Origin: Croceibacterium sp. TMG7-5b_MA50
GTDB taxonomy: Bacteria > Pseudomonadota > Alphaproteobacteria > Sphingomonadales > Sphingomonadaceae
NCBI RefSeq assembly: GCF_039830145.1
Contig: NZ_CP156082.1
Location: 1,940,001-2,004,000, forward strand
Direction of reading: 5' to 3'
DNA length: 64,000 nt
This document shows, in pieces, positions 25,113-32,458 of the stretch; the stretch's first letter is position 1; every line of letters starts with the position of its first letter. Under the pieces are notes generated by a model that saw only the letters and a program-made list of their open reading frames with translations, ran no database searches and had not been told where the DNA came from. The position numbers and the translations under genes were made by a program.

Positions 25113-27005
25113 ATGGGTTTCGCGCGCAAGGTCTGGCATCTGCTGGTGGGCATCAAGGATGCCCTGGTGCTGCTGTTCATGCTGTTGTTCTTCGCAGCCC
25201 TGTTCGCGGCGCTGTCCGCCCGGCCCAGCACCGATGCCGTGCGCGAGGGTGCGCTGCTGCTGCGGCTGGACGGCACGGTGGTGGAGGAGGTCGCCCCCGC
25301 TGACCCGTTCAACCTGCTGCTGCCATCCGCCGCGCCGGTCCGCGAATATCGCGCGCGCGACCTGGTCCGCGCGATCGACGCGGCAGCGGGCGATGCGCGG
25401 GTGAAGGTGCTGGCCCTCGACCTGTCGACCTTCCTTGGCGGTGGGCAGGTGCACATGCTGGAGGTGGCGGGCGCGATGGACCGCTTCCGCAAGAGCGGCA
25501 AGCCGGTGCTGACCTACGCCCTTGCCTACACCGACGATTCGCTGCTGCTGGCGGCGCATTCGACGGAGGTGTGGGTGGACCCGATGGGGGGCGCGGTGGT
25601 GCGCGGACCCGGTGGGGAGAACCTGTATTACGGTCCCGCGCTGGAACGGCTGGGCATCGAGGCGCGGGTATACCGCGTGGGCACGTACAAGAGCGCGGTG
25701 GAGCCGTGGGAGCTGGCCGGCATGTCGGAGCCTGCGCGCGAGAACGCGCAGCAGCTGTATGACACGATCTTCGCGCGCTGGCAGGAAGATGTCGCCGCCG
25801 CCCGGCCGAAGGCGCAACTGGCGCGCGCGTCGCAGCAATTGATCCCGCTGGTGGCGGCGAATGGCGGGGACACCGCCCGCGCCGCGATCGCCGCCGGGCT
25901 GGCCGACCGCGCCGGCACGCTGGACGAATGGGGCAGCCGCGTGGCGGAACGCGCCGGGGCCGACCCGCTGGTGAAGACGCCGGGCGCCTTCGCCCATACG
26001 ACCCTGGACGCGTGGCTGGCCGACATGGGGCAGGAGGGCGCCGGAATGGGATCGGGCCGGATCGGCGTGGTGACCATCGCCGGGGAGATCACGGACGGCG
26101 ATGCCGGGCCGGGCTCCGCCGGGGCGGAACGCATCGTCAAGGCACTGGACGAGGCGCTGGACGACGACCTTGCCGGACTGGTGGTGCGTGTCGATTCGCC
26201 GGGCGGCAGCGTCAGCGGGTCGGAGGCGATCCGCCGCGCGGTGCTGCGCCACAAGGCGAAGGGCATTCCCATCGCCATCTCAATGGCCAACATCGCCGCC
26301 AGCGGCGGCTATTGGATCGCCACCACGGGCGATCGCATCTTCGCGCAGCCATCCACCGCGACCGGTTCCATCGGTGTGTTCGGCGTGATCCCCACTTTTG
26401 ACGAGGCGCTGGCCCGCTGGGGCGTCACCAGCGACGGTGTGCGCACCACGCCGCTGTCAGGGCAGCCCGATCCGATCGGCGGCTTCACGCCGGAGATGGA
26501 TTCGCTGCTGCAGGCGACCGTCGGCAACACCTATGGCCGGTTCCTGGGCCTGGTGGCGCAGAGCCGGGGCATGACGCCGCAACGGGTCGACAGCCTGGCA
26601 CAGGGCCGGGTGTGGGACGGCGGCACCGCCCGGCAGCTGGGTCTGGTGGACCAGTTCGGTGGCCTTGACGAAGCACTCGCCTGGGTGGCCGGCCGCGCCT
26701 CGCTGGCGGACGGTGAATGGGCGCCGGCCTTCCTGGGCGAGGAGCAGAGCGGCCTGCGCGCGGTGCTGGCCGGGATGATGCAGCCGGAGGAAAGGGCACG
26801 GGTCGTGGCGCCGGACCTGTTCGCCGCCCTCTCCGCCGATGAGCGGGATCGGCTGGGTCGTGCGCTGACCGACGTGACCCGCCTGCTGGGCACGCAGGGC
26901 GTGCAGGCGCGCTGCCTTGCCTGCCCCGCCGTGCCCCGGGCGGCACCGGGGCAACCGGGGGTGGATGCATGGGCGGCGCTGCTGCGTGCAGTTTCGCTGA
27001 ACTAA
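25113..27005 (+). CDS. sppA: Signal peptide peptidase SppA, 67-kDa type
   Basis: This 630-residue inner-membrane serine protease degrades cleaved signal peptides. An N-terminal membrane anchor (ALVLLFMLLFFAALFAAL) precedes two tandem SppA domains. The catalytic dyad is visible as the lysine in RVGTYKSAVEPW (K193) and the serine in NIAASGGYWIA (S397), the long two-domain arrangement of E. coli SppA. ATG 25113 is used because upstream sequence is not alignable and lies in the pyrB-sppA intergenic region. The C-terminal cysteine pair (ARCLACPAV) is unusual and unexplained. Confidence 0.93.
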   Translation: MGFARKVWHLLVGIKDALVLLFMLLFFAALFAALSARPSTDAVREGALLLRLDGTVVEEVAPADPFNLLLPSAAPVREYRARDLVRAIDAAAGDARVKVLALDLSTFLGGGQVHMLEVAGAMDRFRKSGKPVLTYALAYTDDSLLLAAHSTEVWVDPMGGAVVRGPGGENLYYGPALERLGIEARVYRVGTYKSAVEPWELAGMSEPARENAQQLYDTIFARWQEDVAAARPKAQLARASQQLIPLVAANGGDTARAAIAAGLADRAGTLDEWGSRVAERAGADPLVKTPGAFAHTTLDAWLADMGQEGAGMGSGRIGVVTIAGEITDGDAGPGSAGAERIVKALDEALDDDLAGLVVRVDSPGGSVSGSEAIRRAVLRHKAKGIPIAISMANIAASGGYWIATTGDRIFAQPSTATGSIGVFGVIPTFDEALARWGVTSDGVRTTPLSGQPDPIGGFTPEMDSLLQATVGNTYGRFLGLVAQSRGMTPQRVDSLAQGRVWDGGTARQLGLVDQFGGLDEALAWVAGRASLADGEWAPAFLGEEQSGLRAVLAGMMQPEERARVVAPDLFAALSADERDRLGRALTDVTRLLGTQGVQARCLACPAVPRAAPGQPGVDAWAALLRAVSLN

Positions 27006-27073
27006 GGCGCTTGCATCCCCCGCGCCTCTCTGGCAGAGGCCCGCGCCTGTCACCGGCCGATCGCGGCCGCGAC

Positions 27074-27148
27074 GGGCGCGTAGCTCAGTGGTAGAGCACA
27101 CCCTTCACACGGGTGGGGTCGCAGGTTCAATCCCTGCCGCGCCCACCA
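27074..27148 (+). tRNA. tRNA-Val (anticodon CAC)
   Basis: The acceptor GGGCGCG pairs with CGCGCCC, the anticodon arm is CACCC-TTCACAC-GGGTG, the T arm is GCAGG-TTCAATC-CCTGC, and a CCA end is encoded. The cloverleaf is complete. No integrase or repeated 3' end is nearby. Confidence 0.97.
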
Positions 27149-27227
27149 CGCCTCTGGCTCATGCGCCTGAGGTGTGGCTTTGCCCGAGCTTTCCAACTCT
27201 TCAAAATCGCCGACCCGCCCGGCCGTC

Positions 27228-27956
27228 CTATTGAGCAGGCAGTTCGCGCGTGAACTGGTCGGGCGTCAGCGCCGCCGCCGTGAACCGCGCTGACAACACC
27301 GCACCATTGAAATAGTCGCGCCGATTGATCCGGGTGCCGAGCGAGGCATAACCTGCCCCCTGTGGCTGGAACGCGATGTCCGCCTCCGCCTGCAGCACCC
27401 CATCGACATAGCTGCGGTAAGTGCGCCCGTCATAGACCTGCGCGACATGGTACCAGCGCCCGACCGGAAAGGTCTTCTCCGGCACGATCAGCGCCTTGTT
27501 GTAGCCCGGCCCGGTGGTGAACGCGTCGAGGTACCAGCTCGTCCCCACGACCCGAATCTCGAACAGCATGCGCGGCCCGCTCGGCGGGACCGGGGGGTAG
27601 GCTCCCTCCGGCGCGTCGGCGGTTTGTTCCGCCAGATGCAGCCAGCGTTGCGCGAACTCCCCACCGTCGGGGCGGAAGACCGCCTCGACCGTGAACTGCC
27701 TCGCACCCGCCAGCGGGTGCGATTCGATGAACAGCGCGTCGTCCGCCCCGTCGAAGCGTACCGCTGGACCAGCATCCGTGCGGACGATCTGCGGATCGCC
27801 CTCCACCCGGACCGGCGCCCCGCCGATGCGCCGGAGATCGTCGAAGCGCCAGATCGTCGCCAGGGGAGCGGCTGCTTCATGCATTGACGGCGCCGATACA
27901 CAGCCGGAGCCGGAGACGGCGAGCGACAGGACGGCGCAAAGTTGCAATCGGATCAT
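27228..27956 (-). CDS. LamG/concanavalin-like jellyroll lipoprotein
   Basis: The 242-residue protein has a signal peptide and probable lipidation Cys19 in SGSGCVSAP. The remainder is a LamG-type jellyroll: AVRFDGADDALFIESHPL, ARQFTVEAVFRPDGGEF, GRWYHVAQVYDGRTYRSYVDG and GYASLGTRINRRDYFNGAV. Such domains usually bind carbohydrates and often accompany polysaccharide-degrading enzymes. AGAGAGG precedes ATG 27956. It diverges from the PL10 pectate lyase, suggesting a glycan-binding partner on the outer membrane. Ligand is unknown. Confidence 0.8.
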   Translation of the reverse strand: MIRLQLCAVLSLAVSGSGCVSAPSMHEAAAPLATIWRFDDLRRIGGAPVRVEGDPQIVRTDAGPAVRFDGADDALFIESHPLAGARQFTVEAVFRPDGGEFAQRWLHLAEQTADAPEGAYPPVPPSGPRMLFEIRVVGTSWYLDAFTTGPGYNKALIVPEKTFPVGRWYHVAQVYDGRTYRSYVDGVLQAEADIAFQPQGAGYASLGTRINRRDYFNGAVLSARFTAAALTPDQFTRELPAQ

Positions 27957-28089
27957 CCGGCACCTCTCTCCACAGCTCATGCGGCTGAAAAAATAGCGTT
28001 CGCGTAGTTGCGGCGGGCGGTTCTGCCGGTCCAGCACTTTCGAGCCGCGCCGAAGGGCGCCGGCGTTTTTTGTTCTTTCGCCAAACCGT

Positions 28090-28129
28090 GGTTGCACAAC
28101 GCTTTTCGTATCGGATAGCGCATGCAACC
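28090..28129. promoter_or_regulatory. GGTTGCA/TGCAACC inverted repeat upstream of the PL10 gene
   Basis: GGTTGCA (28090-28096) and TGCAACC (28123-28129) are perfect inverted repeats separated by 26 bases, within the divergent region between the LamG lipoprotein and the pectate lyase. Operator function is only suggested by position. Confidence 0.4.
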
Positions 28130-28211
28130 GAAGCTTCGCCCTTGCGGAACGAAGCTGCCATTCGAAAAAGGCGAGCCACCGAACAGGTCGCCAGATACGG
28201 GAGAAAAGCGC

Positions 28212-29777
28212 ATGATCAGTCGCCGCCATCTGTTGGGGAGCGCCGCGGCCATGTCGCTCGTCCTGCAACTGGAGCCCGCCTTCGCCGCCGCGGCGCCCAG
28301 CCGGGCGCAGATCCTGGAGACGATGCGCCGTGCAACGCACTTCATGGTGGAGGATCTGGCGACCAATGGTGGCTATGTCTGGTCGTACCTGCCCGACCGG
28401 TCACGTCGCTGGGGCGAGATCGAGGCGACGCCGACCATGATCTGGGTGCAGCCGCCGGGTACCGCGACGATGGGGCACGTCTATCTCGACGCCTATCACG
28501 CGACCGGCGACGAATATTACTACTCCGCGGCGGAGCAGGTGGCGGGCGCGCTGATGGCGGGACAGCACCGGTCAGGCGGGTGGAACTACTTCATCGATTT
28601 CGCCAGCCCGGCGGCGACCAGGCACTGGTACGAGACCGTCGGCAAGAACGCGTGGCGGATGGAGGAATTCCAGCACTATTCCGACAATGCCACCTTCGAT
28701 GACATGGGCACGTCCGAAGCATCGCAGTTCCTGCTGCGCATGTATGTCGAGAAGCGCGATGCGAAGTACCGCCCGGCACTGGACAAGGCGATCAGCTTCG
28801 TCCTGGACAGCCAGTATCCGATCGGCGGGTGGCCGCAGCGCTGGCCCTACGACCCGTCCTACCCCGATTATCAGCGCTACATCACCTTCAACGACGATGT
28901 GGCGGCGGAGAATGTCCGGTTCCTGCTGATGATCTTCCAGACGCTGGGCGATGCGCGCGTGCTGGACCCGATCGTGCGCGGCATGAACCTGTACCTGGTG
29001 ACGCAGATGGGTCAGCCGCAGCCCGGCTGGGCACTGCAATACACGACCGACCTGCGCCCGGCGGGTGCCCGCACCTACGAACCCAACGCGCTGCACACCC
29101 CCACCACCGCCAGCAATGTCCGGCAGCTGATGGAATTCTATCGCCTGACCGGCGAGACCAAGTTCCTGGCGCGCATCCCCGAGACGCTGGACTGGCTCGA
29201 CTCGCTGCGGCTGGCGGAACCGGTGAAGGGGCGCAATTTCCCGACCTTTGTGGAGTTCGGCAGCAACCGGCCGATCTTTGTCCACCGGCGCGGCTCCAAC
29301 GTGGTGAACGGCGAATATTATTGGGACTACAGTTCGGAGGCGACGCTGGGCCATTATTCCGGCTCCGCCTCCATCAACGTCCCCGCTTTGCGCGAGGAGT
29401 ACGAGGCGGTGCGTGCGATCCCACCGGCGGAGCTGCTGGCGAAGTCACCGCTCTACGGGTCGGGTACGCAGGCACTGCCGCGCTATTTCGTCAGCGGCGG
29501 CCGGTCGGGTTCGGACCTCAATGCCGGGGAGCGGGATGCGGGCATCGCGCAGCTTATCCGGTCGCTGAACCGGGAGGGCTGGTGGCCAACCGAACTGCGC
29601 GCGACCAGCAACCCCTACCAGGGCGAGGGTCCGGCGGAGCCGACACCCGGCGATTACCGCACGACCCATGTGGGGGACGCGTTCGATACTTCGCCCTACA
29701 CCACCGACCAGCCGGTGACGGGCATTTCCACCTCCGCCTATATCGACAACATGGCGCGGCTGATCGCGGCGCTGTAA
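28212..29777 (+). CDS. Pectate lyase, polysaccharide lyase family 10
   Basis: This 521-residue exported enzyme has a twin-arginine-like signal (SRRHLLGSAAAMSL). The body shows the PL10 alpha/alpha-barrel hallmarks, including GGWPQ near residue 205, DYQRYITFNDDVAAENVRFL and SGGWNYFIDF. PL10 enzymes cleave polygalacturonate by calcium-assisted beta-elimination, leaving unsaturated oligogalacturonides. GGGAGAA precedes ATG 28212. Neighbours include a LamG lipoprotein and, downstream, further sugar-handling genes. The enzyme is longer than the PL10 catalytic core, and the extra C-terminal segment has no assigned role. Confidence 0.88.
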   Translation: MISRRHLLGSAAAMSLVLQLEPAFAAAAPSRAQILETMRRATHFMVEDLATNGGYVWSYLPDRSRRWGEIEATPTMIWVQPPGTATMGHVYLDAYHATGDEYYYSAAEQVAGALMAGQHRSGGWNYFIDFASPAATRHWYETVGKNAWRMEEFQHYSDNATFDDMGTSEASQFLLRMYVEKRDAKYRPALDKAISFVLDSQYPIGGWPQRWPYDPSYPDYQRYITFNDDVAAENVRFLLMIFQTLGDARVLDPIVRGMNLYLVTQMGQPQPGWALQYTTDLRPAGARTYEPNALHTPTTASNVRQLMEFYRLTGETKFLARIPETLDWLDSLRLAEPVKGRNFPTFVEFGSNRPIFVHRRGSNVVNGEYYWDYSSEATLGHYSGSASINVPALREEYEAVRAIPPAELLAKSPLYGSGTQALPRYFVSGGRSGSDLNAGERDAGIAQLIRSLNREGWWPTELRATSNPYQGEGPAEPTPGDYRTTHVGDAFDTSPYTTDQPVTGISTSAYIDNMARLIAAL

Positions 29778-29819
29778 GTCATGGGCCAGCATCTGCGGCG
29801 GCAACAAGGAAGGAACGTC

Positions 29820-30347
29820 ATGAACAGGATCCTTATCCTCTCGCTGGCATGCGCGGCATGCGCCTGCTCGCCCACAGAGCGGGCCGAGCAGACGGAAGCG
29901 ACCGGCCGGGCCGTCGCCACCAGCGGCAAGGCGGACGTGCCGATCGCGGAGGTGCCCGCACCGGTGCTCGCCGCCGCCAGCGCCGCGCAGCCCGGCTTCA
30001 CCCCGACGGAGGCGGAGGCGGAGACGCGCGACGGACGCCGCTATTTCGACCTGGGCGGGACACTGGCCGACGGCAGCGAGGTCGAGTTCGACATCATGGA
30101 GGAAGGCGGCAAGTGGCGCGTGGTGGAAACGCAGCGCGACATCGCCTTCGCCACGGTTCCGGCGCAGGTACGCGCGGCGAACGATGCGGCATTCACCCCC
30201 ACGCGGGTCATCGAGAGCACGCAGGCGGACGGCATCGTCATCTACGAATTGTTCGGCGAGGCGGATGGCGACCCCCAGGGCCGCAAGGTGGAGATCAAGT
30301 GGGACGGCCAGCGGGCGGAGCGGCTGGCCGACGAGTGGGAACACTGA
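29820..30347 (+). CDS. PepSY-like lipoprotein
   Basis: The 175-residue protein has a lipoprotein-type signal (ILILSLACAACACSP) and two repeated alpha/beta units (QPGFTPTEAEAETRDGRRYFDLGG; NDAAFTPTRVIESTQADGIVIYELFGE) resembling PepSY or BLIP-like domains that often modulate proteins in the periplasm. AAGGAAGG precedes ATG 29820. It follows the PL10 gene after 42 bases in the same direction and is probably cotranscribed. The partner is unknown. Confidence 0.6.
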   Translation: MNRILILSLACAACACSPTERAEQTEATGRAVATSGKADVPIAEVPAPVLAAASAAQPGFTPTEAEAETRDGRRYFDLGGTLADGSEVEFDIMEEGGKWRVVETQRDIAFATVPAQVRAANDAAFTPTRVIESTQADGIVIYELFGEADGDPQGRKVEIKWDGQRAERLADEWEH

Positions 30348-30421
30348 CGCACCTGCCCGCCTGACAGGGGCGGAGCAGATCACCGCCGCCTCGCGGGAGC
30401 GTCCTTGCAAGTCAGGCATTT

Positions 30422-30447
30422 AGCGTGGGTCACAGGGGACCCACGCT
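30422..30447 (+). promoter_or_regulatory. Perfect hairpin over the ribosome site of the sugar-dehydrogenase gene
   Basis: AGCGTGGGTC (30422-30431) pairs perfectly with GACCCACGCT (30438-30447) around the loop ACAGGG. The ATG follows one base later, and the AGGGGA ribosome site lies in the loop and descending arm. It could control translation or end the preceding transcript. Confidence 0.55.
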
Positions 30448-30448
30448 C

Positions 30449-32248
30449 ATGAAATCGACGCTGCTGCTTGCTTCCGCCTGCCTTGCCATTGCTCACCCTG
30501 TGCTTGCGCAAAGCAGCCCGGAAGATGCGGACAAGCGTCCGGTGGAGGCGCATTATTTCGAGCCCACGCCGCTCACGCCGCCGGACGATTTCGCCGGGAC
30601 GTTGAAGGTACCCGCCGGCTACCGTGTCAGCGTCTGGGCCGAAGGCTTGGGCAATACCCGGATGATCGCGGTGGCGCCCGACAACAGCATCTATGTCAGC
30701 CGCCGGTCGGAGGCGGATATCATCCGGCTGACCGATGGCGACGGGGACGGACGGGCCGATGGCGCACCGCAGGTGATCGTCAACCGGCCGGGCCTGCACG
30801 GCCTGACGATCCATGACGGGCAACTCTACTTCATGACCGCGCGGGAGGTGTTTCGCGCACCATTGCAGGCCGGCGGGGCCATCGGCGCGGTGGAGACGCT
30901 GATCGACGACCTGCCCGATGCCGGCCAGCACCTGAACCGCACGCTGGCGGTCGGGCCGGACGGCATGCTCTACATCAGCGCGGGATCGACCTGTAATGCC
31001 TGCGACGAGTCCAGCCAGGAGAACGCGGCGCTGCTGCGCGCGAAGCCCGACGGCTCCTCCCGCGAGATCTGGGCCACGGGGCTGCGCAACACGATCGGCT
31101 TCGGCTGGCACCCGACCACCGGCGATCTGTGGGGCTGGGACCAGGGTATCGACTGGCTGGGCAACGACCTGCAGCGGGAGGAGCTGAACCGGATCGAGCG
31201 CGGCAACCGCTATGGCTGGCCCTACGTGTTCGAGGATGGGCAGCGCAACCCGCAGGACGAGCCCCCGGGCGGGCTGACCGCCGCGGACTGGATCGCCGCC
31301 TCCACCGATCCGGTGCTGATGCATGTGGCGCATTCGGCCGGCATGCAGTTGGCGTTCCATCCCGGCGGCGGCTTCGGGCCGGACGTCGCGGGCGATGCCT
31401 TCGTGGCGCTGCGCGGCAGCTGGAACCGGCGGCCGGCATCGGGGTACGAGGTCGTTCGCATCCGCTTCGACCCACACGGGCAGGCGCAGGCGATCGAACC
31501 ATTCGTCAGCGGCTTCCTGGCAGCGGATGGGGCCAGCCATTACGGCCGGCTGGCGGGGATGGCCGTGCTGCCGGACGGATCGTTGCTGTTCTCCGACGAT
31601 GCCAATGGCGTGCTGTACCGCGTGACGTATGAGGGCGCGGCAGGTGTTGCCGGTCCGCTGCAGCCGCCCGCCGGACCGATGGAGCAGCAGGCGGCGATGG
31701 GCAGCGGCGTGCCGCTGGCGCTCGCCCGGCCGGAAACGCGCAGTCGCCGCCGTGCGCAGCCGGTAACGCTGACCTCGCCCGCCTTTGCGGCCGATGGCGC
31801 GATCCCGCGCGATCACAGCGAATACGGCCTCGGCATCTCGCCCGCGCTGCAATGGGCGGGAGTGCCGGGCGTGAAGAGCTGGGCACTGGTCATGGAGGAT
31901 CCCGACGCAGCAGAGGGCGCGCCGGTAGTCCACTGGACGGCGTGGAACATCCCCGCCGCCACCACCACCCTGCCCGCCGGGCTGAACGAACGCGACCGGC
32001 TGAGCGGCGAGGCCGTGGACGGGATGATGCAGGGCGCGACCAGCCATGGCAGCACCGGCTGGTACGGGCCGCGCCCACCGGCGGGTGACCGGCCGCACCG
32101 CTACCATTTCCAGCTGCTGGCGCTCGACCGGATGCTCGACCTGCCGCTCGGCGCGACGCGGGACCAGCTGCTGGCCGCGGCAGCGGGCCATGTGCTGGCG
32201 CGCGGCGAACTGGTCGGAACCTATGCGGAAGGTGGACCTGCGCGATGA
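30449..32248 (+). CDS. PQQ-type sugar dehydrogenase fused to YbhB/PEBP domain
   Basis: This 599-residue exported protein has a signal peptide ending near PVLAQ. Residues about 45-420 form a glucose/sorbosone dehydrogenase beta-propeller, with the conserved GQHLNRTLAVGPDGMLYIS and GNRYGWPYVFEDG. Residues about 437-598 are a YbhB/YbcL-type phosphatidylethanolamine-binding-protein domain (SPAFAADGAIPRDHSEYG, VMEDPDA, HWTAWNIPA). PQQ dehydrogenases oxidise aldoses in the periplasm; the PEBP half has no settled bacterial role. Single-polypeptide fusion is directly visible, with no frame break or internal stop. The true substrate may be a sugar released by the adjacent lyase. Confidence 0.85.
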   Translation: MKSTLLLASACLAIAHPVLAQSSPEDADKRPVEAHYFEPTPLTPPDDFAGTLKVPAGYRVSVWAEGLGNTRMIAVAPDNSIYVSRRSEADIIRLTDGDGDGRADGAPQVIVNRPGLHGLTIHDGQLYFMTAREVFRAPLQAGGAIGAVETLIDDLPDAGQHLNRTLAVGPDGMLYISAGSTCNACDESSQENAALLRAKPDGSSREIWATGLRNTIGFGWHPTTGDLWGWDQGIDWLGNDLQREELNRIERGNRYGWPYVFEDGQRNPQDEPPGGLTAADWIAASTDPVLMHVAHSAGMQLAFHPGGGFGPDVAGDAFVALRGSWNRRPASGYEVVRIRFDPHGQAQAIEPFVSGFLAADGASHYGRLAGMAVLPDGSLLFSDDANGVLYRVTYEGAAGVAGPLQPPAGPMEQQAAMGSGVPLALARPETRSRRRAQPVTLTSPAFAADGAIPRDHSEYGLGISPALQWAGVPGVKSWALVMEDPDAAEGAPVVHWTAWNIPAATTTLPAGLNERDRLSGEAVDGMMQGATSHGSTGWYGPRPPAGDRPHRYHFQLLALDRMLDLPLGATRDQLLAAAAGHVLARGELVGTYAEGGPAR

Positions 32249-32458
32249 TTGTCGGCGAGGGGCCGCCGCGCCCAGAGACAAGGACCACGGCGGAATAGGG
32301 CAATACGCCACGGCCGGGTTGCCAAGCAGCCCGGCCGTGTCCACACTGCGCCCGCAACAACCGGTGCGCATTGTTCCTCCGGTGGGCAAGGCTGAGGGTT
32401 CCCGACTGGCTCGGCGCGCACACTTCTTGCGCGTGCCGTGATTATCGGGGGACGCAGC

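Noticed and set aside
27074-27148. tRNA-Val and tRNA-Leu as possible integration sites of a mobile element
   Set aside because: No integrase, no duplicated tRNA 3' end and no compositional break is visible next to either tRNA.
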